Shown one piece after another: positions 35,939-44,221 of a DNA stretch of 64,000 bases. Each line of letters begins with the position of its first letter. Within the stretch, counting starts at the first letter, position 1. Both the position numbers and the translations under genes were made by a program. The notes below the pieces were generated by a model that saw nothing but the letters and a program-made list of their open reading frames with translations, was not told the origin of the DNA and did no database searches. Source of the DNA: Sphingorhabdus sp. Alg231-15 (lineage in GTDB: Bacteria > Pseudomonadota > Alphaproteobacteria > Sphingomonadales > Sphingomonadaceae); the NCBI RefSeq assembly GCF_900149705.1, contig NZ_LT703001.1, forward strand, positions 1,550,001-1,614,000. The letters run 5' to 3'.

Positions 35939-37276
35939 TTGAAACATCTGATTCTGGGTCTGGTAGCAGGCGGCGTTCTTCTATCTGGCGTGCCGGCGGC
36001 TGCCCAATCGAGCGATCTCGCAAAGGCTGTTGCTGCGGATTATGACGCCAAGCTCGAAGCTTTGTTTGTGGATTTTCATCGCAACCCCGAACTCTCCTAC
36101 AAGGAAGTCCGCACCGCCGGCATCATTGCCAAGGAGTGGCGCGCGGTGGGATGGGATGTCACAGAGAAAGTCGGTGGCACTGGTGTCGTCGCGGTCATGA
36201 AAAATGGTGAAGGCCCGACACTGATGCTGCGCGCCGATATGGACGGCCTGCCACTCGTTGAGGATAGCGGGCTGGACTATATGTCCACCGTCACCCAGGT
36301 CAGTATTGATGGCGAGGAAAAGCCGGTCATGCACGCTTGCGGTCATGACGTGCATATTACTTCGCTGATCGGCACAGCACGGCGTTTGTCGGCAATGAAA
36401 GACCAGTGGCGTGGTACAATTGTCTTGATCGCGCAGCCTGCCGAAGAGCGCATTGGCGGCGCGAAACTGATGATGGACGATGGCCTTTACAGCCGTTTTC
36501 CCAAGCCGGATTTTGCGATGGCTTTTCACGTTTCGGCTGACACGCCGACCGGTAAGATGGCACTTAAGGAAGGCATCACCTATTCCTCGTCCGACAGTGT
36601 CGACATTACCGTGCACGGGGTCGGCGCGCATGGCGCATCACCGCATCGAGGCAAGGACCCGATTGTGATGGGCGCGCAAATCATCATGAACCTGCAAACC
36701 ATCGTCAGCCGGGAAATTGCGCCTCTGAAACCCGCCGTCGTGACGGTCGGTGCGTTTAACAGCGGGTTTAAGCACAACATCATTTCCGATAAAGCGACCA
36801 TGCAACTTACCGTCCGGTCGGATGATCAGGAGACCCGTGAGAAATTGCTCGAGGGCATCAAGCGTATCGCCGAAAATGTCGGGCGGATGAATGGCCTGCC
36901 CGAGGATAAGCTGCCAGAGGTCAAGATCTCCCATGAGCGGACACCGGCCACTTATAATGATGCGACATTGTCACGGCGGATCAGAGGCCTGTTTTCAGAG
37001 CGTTTCGGAGCAGATGTCTTTGACGATCAGCCGCGCGAAGGCATGGGCGCAGAGGATTTTGCCTATTTTGTTGCCCCCAATACCGATGTCCCGGGCGTGT
37101 ATTTTAGCGTTGGCGGTACGCCGCAGGTGGACTTTGACCGTGAAGATGCTGGCGGCGCACCAGTGCCATCCCATCACTCGCCCTTCTTCAAGGTCGCACC
37201 GCGAGAGTCGGTGACGCTAGGAACCGAAGCCATGACCGCCGCCGCGTTGGATTTGCTTGCCCCAAAAACCGAGTAA
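35939..37276 (+). CDS. Exported M20-family amidohydrolase
   Basis: A 445-residue protein from TTG 35939 (GGGGAG 7 nt upstream), which gives the signal peptide MKHLILGLVAGGVLLSGVPAAAQ; reading further upstream would run through the VOC gene in another frame. The M20 metal and catalytic residues are visible: LRADMDGLP, HACGHD (132-137) and AEE (168-170), with the dimerisation lid around GVGAHGASPHRGKDP and GMGAEDFAYF near the end. The family includes hippurate and N-acyl amino acid hydrolases (AbgA/HipO type). The export signal points to periplasmic hydrolysis of acyl amino acids or peptides. Confidence 0.9.
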   Translation: MKHLILGLVAGGVLLSGVPAAAQSSDLAKAVAADYDAKLEALFVDFHRNPELSYKEVRTAGIIAKEWRAVGWDVTEKVGGTGVVAVMKNGEGPTLMLRADMDGLPLVEDSGLDYMSTVTQVSIDGEEKPVMHACGHDVHITSLIGTARRLSAMKDQWRGTIVLIAQPAEERIGGAKLMMDDGLYSRFPKPDFAMAFHVSADTPTGKMALKEGITYSSSDSVDITVHGVGAHGASPHRGKDPIVMGAQIIMNLQTIVSREIAPLKPAVVTVGAFNSGFKHNIISDKATMQLTVRSDDQETREKLLEGIKRIAENVGRMNGLPEDKLPEVKISHERTPATYNDATLSRRIRGLFSERFGADVFDDQPREGMGAEDFAYFVAPNTDVPGVYFSVGGTPQVDFDREDAGGAPVPSHHSPFFKVAPRESVTLGTEAMTAAALDLLAPKTE

Positions 37277-37281
37277 CGTCG

Positions 37282-37629
37282 ATGGCAGACGATCTTTCTG
37301 ACATCCAGATCGCGGCCTTGAAAAGTCTTTTGCTCGAACGCCAGACAGAACTCAAAGCGCTGGATGAAGAAGCAGCGGGTTGGAGCGATACGGTAGAGCT
37401 TGACCAGCAAAGCGTCGGCCGCCTGTCGCGGATGGACGCCATGCAGCAGCAGGAAATGGCACAGGCTGAGGCGCGTCGGCGGGTCAATGATCTGGCGCGG
37501 ATCGACATCGCGCTGAAACGTATCGAGGAGTGCGAATATGGATGGTGTGCCGAATGCGGCGATCCCATTGCCTACAAGCGCCTCGAGATTGATCCGGCTG
37601 CGGCGCTATGCATAGGTTGCGCGTCATGA
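37282..37629 (+). CDS. TraR/DksA-family zinc-finger protein
   Basis: A 115-residue protein with an N-terminal coiled coil (LSDIQIAALKSLLLERQTELKALDEEA, then VNDLARIDIALKRIEE) and a C-terminal four-cysteine zinc finger CAECGDPIAYKRLEIDPAAALCIGC. The coiled-coil tip lacks an obvious DxxDxA motif of true DksA; VELDQQSVGRLSRMDA takes that place, as in the shorter YbiI/TraR-like members. It would bind the RNA polymerase secondary channel. It begins 5 bp after the amidohydrolase and overlaps the next gene by ATGA. Confidence 0.88.
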   Translation: MADDLSDIQIAALKSLLLERQTELKALDEEAAGWSDTVELDQQSVGRLSRMDAMQQQEMAQAEARRRVNDLARIDIALKRIEECEYGWCAECGDPIAYKRLEIDPAAALCIGCAS

Positions 37630-38219
37630 GTTTATTGGCATCTCGTTGGACACCGCTTCTTATCGGCCTGCTTCTCAGCATCGGTGCGGTTGGAGCGGGC
37701 TTCATCACGGGAACAGAGCATATCCAAGGCGCACAGCTTTCTGCACGCTGGACGTCGCGAGTGGGTGTGCCTGTATTTCTGACCGCCTACCTCGCCTCGA
37801 CACTTTTCCAACTGTCCAAAAATGACCTAACCAAAATCCTGATGCGGCGGAGGCGACAATGGGGACTGGCCTTTGCATGGACACATAGCGTGCATCTGGC
37901 GGCACTGATCTATTATCTGGTCATCGCGAAAACCCCGCCAGATTTAATTACGATATTAGGCGGCGGACTTGCCTATTTCATGATCTATGTAATGGCATTG
38001 ACGTCCAACAACTGGTCAATGAAACTTTTGGGCAAAAACTGGAAACGGCTTCATGTTTTTGGAATCCATTATATCTGGTTTATCTATGTTTTTACCTATC
38101 TCGGACGACTGACCGATCCGGAACTAAATCATGTCGGCATTGTTGGTTCCGGCTTGTTGTTCGTAGCACTAATCATTCGGCTCTATGCCAAATGGCGCAA
38201 GCCCCTCGAAAAGCATTAA
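37626..38219 (+). CDS. Ferric-reductase-like transmembrane domain protein
   Basis: A 197-residue membrane protein with about six hydrophobic segments. Histidines placed for heme b ligation occur in WTHSVHLAALIYY and in WKRLHVFGIHYIWFIYVFTYL, the pattern of the ferric reductase-like (YedZ/MsrQ) superfamily. Basic residues flank the helices and the protein ends in YAKWRKPLEKH. The start ATG 37626 overlaps the zinc-finger gene by four bases. No MsrP-type molybdoprotein partner lies in the window. It could pass electrons from the quinone pool to a periplasmic enzyme; this is inference. Confidence 0.82.
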   Translation: MSLLASRWTPLLIGLLLSIGAVGAGFITGTEHIQGAQLSARWTSRVGVPVFLTAYLASTLFQLSKNDLTKILMRRRRQWGLAFAWTHSVHLAALIYYLVIAKTPPDLITILGGGLAYFMIYVMALTSNNWSMKLLGKNWKRLHVFGIHYIWFIYVFTYLGRLTDPELNHVGIVGSGLLFVALIIRLYAKWRKPLEKH

Positions 38220-38476
38220 AGACTGACCCAAAGGAATCTATCTCGCGTGCTGCGTTTATTATAGGGTCCTTTGAGCTGTTTTCACGACGTCATTCGCAGC
38301 CAAAGTTCACACATATTACACCCCCTTTCGTGGAGAGGTTTGCCGAAGATGGTAATGTGTAGGACTGATATTCAAAACTGAGAAAGAGCAGCAGTAAGTA
38401 TAGCTTTTCCGGGCAATGTAGGAAAGCCTGTGACCGCTGAATCCGGCGTGGGCATCTACCTCGCGGAACAAATATC

Positions 38477-38504
38477 TTGACATGCAACTATATGGTTGCA
38501 TAAT
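38477..38504 (+). promoter_or_regulatory. Promoter with ArsR-type operator; possible leaderless transcript
   Basis: TTGACA (38477-38482) and CATAAT (38499-38504) are spaced by 16 bp. An inverted repeat ATGCAAC-N6-GTTGCAT (38482-38501) fills the spacer, well placed for autorepression. The expected start of transcription, about 38511, coincides with ATG 38512, and no ribosome binding site is present. Confidence 0.65.
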
Positions 38505-38511
38505 TACAAAC

Positions 38512-38850
38512 ATGACTGATGTGTTCCACGCCCTTGCCGATGAGTCGCGCCGCCTGCTTCTCGACCGCCTGTTTGAAAAAGGTGGGCAGAGCCTTAATGA
38601 CCTTTGCCAAGGCTTCCCTATGTCCCGTCAGGGCGTGGCGAAGCATCTCGGGATTTTGCAGAAAGCCAATCTGGTCTCCGTCCATTGGCAGGGCCGGACC
38701 AAACTCCATTATCTCAACCCCGTTCCGCTCGGCGATATTGTTCACCGCTGGGTCGGCAAGTTTGAAGATGCCCGGATTGCCGCACTAACCGATTTCAAGG
38801 ATCAAATAGAAGAAGACCAAAAGCCAAAACAGGAGAAACGCCGTGCCTGA
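38512..38850 (+). CDS. ArsR-family transcriptional regulator
   Basis: A 112-residue winged-helix repressor: MTDVFHALADESRRLLLDRLFEKGGQSLNDLCQ, recognition helix MSRQGVAKHLGILQKANLVSVHWQGR, then YLNPVPLGDIVHRWVGKFE. There are no Cys/His metal sites, so this is the SRPBCC-linked class of ArsR regulators rather than a metal sensor. The start at ATG 38512 begins the family domain; the upstream ATG at 38482 lies in the operator. It overlaps the SRPBCC gene by 8 bp. Ligand unknown. Confidence 0.9.
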   Translation: MTDVFHALADESRRLLLDRLFEKGGQSLNDLCQGFPMSRQGVAKHLGILQKANLVSVHWQGRTKLHYLNPVPLGDIVHRWVGKFEDARIAALTDFKDQIEEDQKPKQEKRRA

Positions 38851-39343
38851 CACCTCCATCATTGAAACCATCCCCACCCGTGCCTCGACCGGAGAGCCAT
38901 GCGCGCCGGATTTCGTCTACACAATCTATATCGCCGCCAGTGCGGAAAAAGTCTGGAACGGCCTGATCGACCGCGAAATGACCAAGGCCTATTGGGGGCA
39001 TTATAATGAATCCGACTGGAAACAGGGATCACGCTGGGAACATGTTGGCAGCAGCAGCGGCAAGGTTGATGTCAGAGGTCAGATTATCGAAATTGATCCG
39101 CCACATAAGATGGTCTGGAGCTGGGCATTCGCAGCCGAAGCGGATCAACCAGCCAAGCTGTCGCGTGTGACTTATGAATTAATTGCGCTGGGCCCTGATA
39201 CGAAACTCACTGTAACCCATAGCGAATTGGAACCTGGTTCTTCGATGGACATTGGCGTTCGTGAGGGTTGGTCTGCCGTTCTGAGCAACCTCAAGAGCAT
39301 GATGGAAACCGGAAAAGCTATGTCAGAAGAGGATTGGAAATGA
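38843..39343 (+). CDS. SRPBCC/AHSA1-like ligand-binding protein
   Basis: A 166-residue START/AHSA1-type protein from GTG 38843 (CAGGAG upstream). Recognisable parts are FVYTIYIAASAEKVWNGLIDREMTKAYWGH, GSRWEHVG, IIEIDPPHKMVWSW and the C-terminal helix SAVLSNLKSMMETGK. ArsR-SRPBCC pairs are common; the SRPBCC protein is thought to bind a hydrophobic ligand, with the regulator sensing the same or a related compound. It overlaps the regulator gene, so the two are co-translated. Confidence 0.9.
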   Translation: MPDTSIIETIPTRASTGEPCAPDFVYTIYIAASAEKVWNGLIDREMTKAYWGHYNESDWKQGSRWEHVGSSSGKVDVRGQIIEIDPPHKMVWSWAFAAEADQPAKLSRVTYELIALGPDTKLTVTHSELEPGSSMDIGVREGWSAVLSNLKSMMETGKAMSEEDWK

Positions 39344-39437
39344 TTTCCGATGGTTAGCCGTCAAATAGACTCAATTTTACGCTGAACGGAACCATAAGCA
39401 CTTTCCCCTTTGAAAACCGGCGACTAATGTCCTGAAG

Positions 39438-39926
39438 ATGGATGCCATCAGCAATCTTCCGGCGGATATCAGGCCGCATGAAGGCGAGTTTCGCGATTAT
39501 CATCATTATTATGCCTGCCGTGTCTATTATGAAGACACGGACTTTTCGGGCATTGTGTATCACGCCAACTACCTGAAATTTATGGAACGAGCGCGATCCG
39601 ACATGCTGCATCAGTTGGGCATGGACCAGCGCGCCGCGTTTGAAGCCGATGATGGCGCCTATGCCGTGGTCGATATGCACATCAAATATATTGCGCCAGC
39701 CAAATTTCAGGATAATCTGCTCGTCATTAGTCATGTCAGCAAATTGCGCAAAGCCAGCGTACACATCGAACAGATCATCATGCGCGGAGACGAAAAAATA
39801 GCGTCAGCCAGCGTTCAGGCAGCCTTCCTTACGCCCGCAGGGCGGCCTAGGCGACAGCCTGAGGCATGGACGAAAGCCTTTGCGGCTGTCATTGACCGTT
39901 CCGACGATGATATTGAAAGAAAATAA
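39438..39926 (+). CDS. ybgC: Tol-Pal-associated acyl-CoA thioesterase YbgC
   Basis: A 162-residue hotdog-fold thioesterase. YYEDTDFSGIVYHANYLKFMERARSDML contains the catalytic Asp (EDTD) and the HANY motif of the 4-hydroxybenzoyl-CoA thioesterase/YbgC family. The N-terminal extension of about 24 residues is longer than in E. coli. It heads the tol-pal cluster. YbgC hydrolyses acyl-CoA or acyl-ACP and interacts with phospholipid synthesis enzymes at the membrane. tolQ follows 12 bp later. Confidence 0.92.
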   Translation: MDAISNLPADIRPHEGEFRDYHHYYACRVYYEDTDFSGIVYHANYLKFMERARSDMLHQLGMDQRAAFEADDGAYAVVDMHIKYIAPAKFQDNLLVISHVSKLRKASVHIEQIIMRGDEKIASASVQAAFLTPAGRPRRQPEAWTKAFAAVIDRSDDDIERK

Positions 39927-39938
39927 GAGGACACAGCC

Positions 39939-40637
39939 TTGCTAGACAGTCTCCCCATCCAAGCCGTATCCGGCGAATTTTCGCCTTTTGCCTTGTTTAT
40001 ACAGGCGGATATCATTGTTAAAGCAGTGATGATCGGCTTGCTGCTCGCCAGCGTCTGGACATGGACCATCATTGTCAGCTTTGCGATGAAAATAGGCCGG
40101 GTTGCCAAGAAATCGGAACGGTTTGAACAGTCTTTCTCCAAAACCGACGATGTTGACAAATTTTTTGAGAATAATGGCAAGTCGAACCTCCCGATGGCCA
40201 AGGTTCTGGCCTCTGGCATGCGCGAATGGCGGCGGTCGACCGCACGCGGCCCGATTGACCGGGATGGCACGCGGCAACGCTTGGCGACTGCGATGAACGC
40301 AACCATCGCCCATGAGGTTGATCGGCTTGCAGATCGATTAAACTTCCTCGCCACGGTCGGTAGCGTAGCGCCCTTTGTCGGCCTGTTCGGCACCGTCTGG
40401 GGCATTATGCGCAGTTTTTCGGCTATTGCTGCCGAACAGAATAGCTCCCTCGCAGTGGTGGCGCCGGGTATAGCTGAAGCGTTGTTTGCCACCGCCATCG
40501 GCCTGTTTGCCGCTATCCCTGCGGTGATCGCCTATAACCGCTTCTCACACCGGCTCAACAAGCTGGAAGCCCGCATGGGCCGCTTTGCCGACGGCTTTCA
40601 CGCGACATTGAGTCGCGAGCTGGAATTGGGAGAATAG
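39939..40637 (+). CDS. tolQ: Tol-Pal system proton channel subunit TolQ
   Basis: A 232-residue inner membrane protein of the MotA/TolQ/ExbB family, starting at TTG 39939 with AGAGG 8 nt upstream. One membrane segment lies at 28-50 (VKAVMIGLLLASVWTWTIIV), and two follow after the cytoplasmic loop: FLATVGSVAPFVGLFGTVWGIM (about 132-153) and EALFATAIGLFAAIPAVIAYN (about 180-200). These include the conserved pore residues. With TolR it uses the proton gradient to energise TolA. Confidence 0.96.
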   Translation: MLDSLPIQAVSGEFSPFALFIQADIIVKAVMIGLLLASVWTWTIIVSFAMKIGRVAKKSERFEQSFSKTDDVDKFFENNGKSNLPMAKVLASGMREWRRSTARGPIDRDGTRQRLATAMNATIAHEVDRLADRLNFLATVGSVAPFVGLFGTVWGIMRSFSAIAAEQNSSLAVVAPGIAEALFATAIGLFAAIPAVIAYNRFSHRLNKLEARMGRFADGFHATLSRELELGE

Positions 40638-40640
40638 GCG

Positions 40641-41081
40641 ATGGCAATGAACCTCGCCCCTGGTAATGGCCGCCGCGTTCGCGGTCGCGCGCCGATGTCT
40701 GAGATTAACGTCACACCGTTTGTTGATGTCATGCTGGTGCTGCTGATCATTTTCATGGTCACCGCCCCGCTGCTTGTTGCAGGCGTACCGGTGGACCTAC
40801 CGGAAAGCCGGGCCAATGCGCTGGAGCAGGACCAGGAACCGGTGCAGATTTCGATTGACCAGGACGGCCGGATTTATCTGGATGATGACGAAATGAGCCG
40901 AAATGCTCTCGCAACGCGTTTAAACGAAATTGCCGCAAATCAGAGCCCTGAAGACCCTCGGCAGATCATGCTGCGCGGCGACAAAACACTGGATTACGGT
41001 CTGATCATGGGGGTTATGGGTGAGCTTAATCGCGCGGGCCTGAACCGGGTGTCATTAGTCACAACAGGTTCATCTGAGTGA
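40641..41081 (+). CDS. tolR: Tol-Pal system protein TolR
   Basis: A 146-residue ExbD/TolR protein. MSEINVTPFVDVMLVLLIIFMV carries the functional Asp in the single membrane segment (about residue 29), and the periplasmic domain runs from VPVDLPESRANALEQ to GELNRAGLNRVSLVT. It begins 3 bp after tolQ. TolR transmits the conformational change from TolQ to TolA. Confidence 0.96.
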   Translation: MAMNLAPGNGRRVRGRAPMSEINVTPFVDVMLVLLIIFMVTAPLLVAGVPVDLPESRANALEQDQEPVQISIDQDGRIYLDDDEMSRNALATRLNEIAANQSPEDPRQIMLRGDKTLDYGLIMGVMGELNRAGLNRVSLVTTGSSE

Positions 41082-41102
41082 AATTAGGTATTGCAGGCTG
41101 TT

Positions 41103-41849
41103 ATGGAAAGAGCTGAAAAAATTGGCTTAGGCGTCGCTGCTGGCGGGCATATTGCCCTGTTCGGCGTGCTTTCGCTGAGTTTGCTGTCCCAGCCGGATGA
41201 AGCCTATAAGCCCAAAGCCATCGAAGTCATGATCGCTGATGAAGTCGGCCTGGAAAGCGCTTCGCCCAATCCTGCATTGATTCCACCAGCAACGAGTGTC
41301 GCCCCGGAATTGGGTGATCCTGATCCGGCGGATTTAAGTGAACCGGAACCCGCGGAACTTACACCAGCTCCCGATATAAAACCTACACCGCAACGCCAAA
41401 AGCCAGTTGCGAAGCCTAAACCCAAGCCGAAGGATAAACCGAAACCAAAGGGATCTCGTCTTGGCAAAGATTTCCTGAAAGGTGTCACCGATCAGTCGTC
41501 GGTTAGCCGCAACCAGAATGTTACCGGCGAAAAGGCCTCAGCCAGAGCGGTCGCGTCCTTGCAACAGGAACTCTATCGACAGCTCAAACGTCAATGGAAG
41601 CCGCCAACCGGGGCTGATGCCGAAAAATTGCGGACGAAGGTCACCGCGCGGCTAGACCGTAGCGGCAATATTGTCGGCACACCGAGCGCCACGACAAGCG
41701 GTATCACGCCCGGCAATCGATCCCAAGCCGCTATTCACAAAGAGCGCGCTATCGCGGCGGTAAAACTGGCCGCGCCCTACACAACATTTCCCGAGAAATA
41801 CTATAGCGAGTGGCAGGTAATCGAACCTGTTCTATACCTCGGTATATAG
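41103..41849 (+). CDS. tolA: Tol-Pal system energy transducer TolA
   Basis: A 248-residue TonB/TolA-like protein from ATG 41103. A membrane anchor (GLGVAAGGHIALFGVLSLSLL, about 7-28) is followed by a Pro/Lys-rich stretch (QRQKPVAKPKPKPKDKPKP) and a C-terminal domain (about 160-248: LYRQLKRQWKPPTGADAEKLRTKV) similar to the TolA/TonB C terminus. It links the inner membrane motor to TolB-Pal in the outer membrane. It is shorter than E. coli TolA and lacks the long Ala-rich helix. A TTG at 41091 is a less likely start. Confidence 0.9.
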   Translation: MERAEKIGLGVAAGGHIALFGVLSLSLLSQPDEAYKPKAIEVMIADEVGLESASPNPALIPPATSVAPELGDPDPADLSEPEPAELTPAPDIKPTPQRQKPVAKPKPKPKDKPKPKGSRLGKDFLKGVTDQSSVSRNQNVTGEKASARAVASLQQELYRQLKRQWKPPTGADAEKLRTKVTARLDRSGNIVGTPSATTSGITPGNRSQAAIHKERAIAAVKLAAPYTTFPEKYYSEWQVIEPVLYLGI

Positions 41850-41871
41850 GCTCGGAATGAAGGAGAGTAAT

Positions 41872-43212
41872 ATGGCTATTACAGCCGCTAAACACATCAG
41901 TTCATGGTTCATGGCCCTTACGGTCATGGCAGGGCTAGCCATGCCAGCGCAGGCCCAGTTAACTGTAGATGTCGACAATGTCGGCGCCGATGAATTGACC
42001 ATCGCTGTGCCTGGCCTGCCCACACCGCGAAGTCAGGAAACGCCCGCTGGTACAACGGCTGAACTAGGCAACAAGATCAGCGATGTCATTGTCAGCAACC
42101 TGCGTTCCAGCGGATTGTTCAAACCTTTAGGTCGCAATCAGGTTCGCGGTATCAGCTTCGCCGAAGTGACATCACCGCAATTTCCCTATTGGAATGGCAC
42201 CAATGCGTCGGCCCTGATTCAGGGCTTTGTGCGGACCAATGGTGATGGCAAGCTTACCGTCGGTTGCTATCTTTATGACGTGGCATTGCAAACCGAGCTG
42301 ACCCGGCAAGGCTTTGTCGTTGCACCGCGGGATTGGCGACGGGCAGCCCATAAATGTGCCGACAGCATCTATTCGCGTCTGACCGGTGAATCACCCTTTT
42401 TTGATAGCCGGATCGCCTATATTGCTGAAACCGGTCCCAAGGATAATCGCCGCAAAAGACTGGCGATCATGGACAGTGACGGCGCCAACCACCGGTTCAT
42501 CACCAATGGCCAGGCGACCGCCCTCACCCCGCGCTTCTCACCTGATTATAAGCGGATCGTCTATCTCAGCTTCCTGGACGGCAATCCCCGTATCTATGTT
42601 TATGAAATAGGAACAGGTCGTCAGAAACTGATTACACAGAGCACCAATCCGACCTTTGCACCGCGCTGGTCGCCCGATGGCAAGTGGATACTCTATTCAA
42701 TGGCCATTGCCGGCAACACCGATATCTACAAGGTATCCTCGCAGGGTGGTGAATCCAAGCGTCTAACCTTCTCACCTGGCATCGACATTGGCGGCAGCTT
42801 TTCGCCTGATGGAAGCCGGATCGTATTTGAAAGCGACCGTTCGGGCAGCCAGCAACTTTATGTCATGGGTGCCAATGGTGGCAATGAGCGGCGGATCAGC
42901 TTTGGCGGCGGACGCTTTGCGACGCCGGAGTGGAGTCCACGCGGTGACCTGATCGCCTTCACCAGAATTGCCGGTAATTTCCGGGTTGGTGTCATGACCC
43001 CCAGTGGTGGCGGGCAACGCTTGCTAACCAATAGCTGGCAGGACGAGGCCCCGACCTGGGCGCCCAATGGCCGGATCATCCAGTTTTTCAGAACCTCTCG
43101 CGGTAACGGCAAAACCGGCATTTGGCAGGTTGACCTGACAGGCCGAAATGAACGGCGATTGCCCACCCCTGTTGACGGCTCAGATCCCGCATGGGGGCCT
43201 TTACTACCTTGA
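41872..43212 (+). CDS. tolB: Tol-Pal system beta-propeller protein TolB
   Basis: A 446-residue periplasmic protein with a signal peptide ending in MPAQAQ (about residue 26), an N-terminal alpha/beta domain (to about 170) and a six-bladed WD40-like propeller with repeated FSPDYKRIVY, WSPDGKWILY, FSPDGSRIVFESD and WSPRGDLIAF blades. AAGGAG at 41860 supports ATG 41872 over ATG 41857. TolB binds Pal and TolA and is released to the septum during division. Confidence 0.96.
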   Translation: MAITAAKHISSWFMALTVMAGLAMPAQAQLTVDVDNVGADELTIAVPGLPTPRSQETPAGTTAELGNKISDVIVSNLRSSGLFKPLGRNQVRGISFAEVTSPQFPYWNGTNASALIQGFVRTNGDGKLTVGCYLYDVALQTELTRQGFVVAPRDWRRAAHKCADSIYSRLTGESPFFDSRIAYIAETGPKDNRRKRLAIMDSDGANHRFITNGQATALTPRFSPDYKRIVYLSFLDGNPRIYVYEIGTGRQKLITQSTNPTFAPRWSPDGKWILYSMAIAGNTDIYKVSSQGGESKRLTFSPGIDIGGSFSPDGSRIVFESDRSGSQQLYVMGANGGNERRISFGGGRFATPEWSPRGDLIAFTRIAGNFRVGVMTPSGGGQRLLTNSWQDEAPTWAPNGRIIQFFRTSRGNGKTGIWQVDLTGRNERRLPTPVDGSDPAWGPLLP

Positions 43213-43303
43213 GAAGTTCGACAAAATTCCAAGTAAAGTGAGACAAGTAGCTGAAAAACGGTTATAACTACCCCCAAGGGCAAATAAGACTAGGAGCAGA
43301 AAT

Positions 43304-43813
43304 ATGTTAAAATATGCGACCCCCCTCCTGATTACCTCCAGCTTGATACTGGCTGGTTGCGCTAAAAAGGCGCCAGAAGAATTGCCACCAGCACCAGCTG
43401 GCACAAGCGAGCCGACGACACCGCCGCCGCCTGCTGGTCCTGGCTATGCTCCGGGGTCACAGGGCGATTTCCTGGCTAATACAATGTCGGATCGGATCTT
43501 GTTTGATACTGATCGCTATAATGTCGATTCACAGGATCAGGTCGTCCTGCAGAGTCAGGCCCAATGGCTGGCCCAGCATCCCAATGCGCGGATCACCATT
43601 GAAGGCCATGCCGATGAGCGAGGCACTCGCGATTACAACCTTGCGCTGGGCGAACGCCGCGCCAATGCCGCGAAGAACTATCTCGCATCCCTTGGGGTCA
43701 GCCCCACCCGGATGACCACGGTCAGCTATGGTAAAGAACGTCCAGAAGCGTTGGGTTCCAATGAAGCCGCATGGGCACAAAACCGCCGTGCCGTGAGCGT
43801 TGTTGTTCAGTAA
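43304..43813 (+). CDS. pal: Peptidoglycan-associated lipoprotein Pal
   Basis: A 169-residue lipoprotein: lipobox ILAGC (Cys19), a Pro-rich spacer, and an OmpA-like domain (about 60-169) with [39 protein letters not shown] and the diaminopimelate-binding NRRAVSV end. TAGGAG precedes ATG 43304. Pal ties the outer membrane to the wall and completes the cluster. cpoB, which often follows pal, is 35 kb upstream instead. Confidence 0.97.
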   Translation: MLKYATPLLITSSLILAGCAKKAPEELPPAPAGTSEPTTPPPPAGPGYAPGSQGDFLANTMSDRILFDTDRYNVDSQDQVVLQSQAQWLAQHPNARITIEGHADERGTRDYNLALGERRANAAKNYLASLGVSPTRMTTVSYGKERPEALGSNEAAWAQNRRAVSVVVQ

Positions 43814-43832
43814 TCGCTGAAAACAGACATAG

Positions 43833-43868
43833 AAAAGGCCGCTAACCCGACTGGGCAGCGGCCTTTTT
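43833..43868 (+). terminator. Intrinsic terminator of the tol-pal operon, probably bidirectional
   Basis: AAAAGGCCGCT (43833-43843) pairs perfectly with AGCGGCCTTTT (43857-43867), followed by a further T. Four A on the left side let it also serve the convergent small gene at 43887. Confidence 0.88.
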
Positions 43869-43886
43869 CATGTCTTGGACAATGGC

Positions 43887-44183
43887 TTATTTCCGTGTGC
43901 CGGTCATTGCCATTTCACCAAATGCACCTGCATTGACAGAACCGGTCAATGCATCGCCATCGATGGTCGCCGTGCCTTCCAATTTCATTGGCATTGGTAC
44001 GGTCATGTTCATGACCCATGTCAGGGTATTCCCGTCTACCTTGCCGTCTTCCAGTTCCATGGACCCCATTGCGCCTTCGTTGGTGCCAGTGAACGTATCG
44101 CCATTTGTGACAATCGTCACGACAGAGGCTTGGTCACCCATCGGGGATTTGGTTACGCAATCATATGAACCATCAATTGACAT
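43887..44183 (-). CDS. Small beta-rich protein of unknown function
   Basis: A 98-residue protein without signal peptide. It alternates short strands and Gly/Asp turns: SYDCVTKSPMGDQASVVTIVTNGDTFTG, GKVDGNTLTWVMNMTVPMPMKLEGTATIDGD, and the end GEMAMTGTRK. This pattern is seen in small conserved alphaproteobacterial proteins that resemble a lipocalin-like half barrel; I know no name for it. AAGGAG lies just upstream of ATG 44183. It follows the M16 protease gene by 38 bp and may share its transcript. Confidence 0.7.
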   Translation of the reverse strand: MSIDGSYDCVTKSPMGDQASVVTIVTNGDTFTGTNEGAMGSMELEDGKVDGNTLTWVMNMTVPMPMKLEGTATIDGDALTGSVNAGAFGEMAMTGTRK

Positions 44184-44221
44184 ATTATTCTCCTTTTTAA
44201 ATCTTAGCTCTGAGCCGGAGG

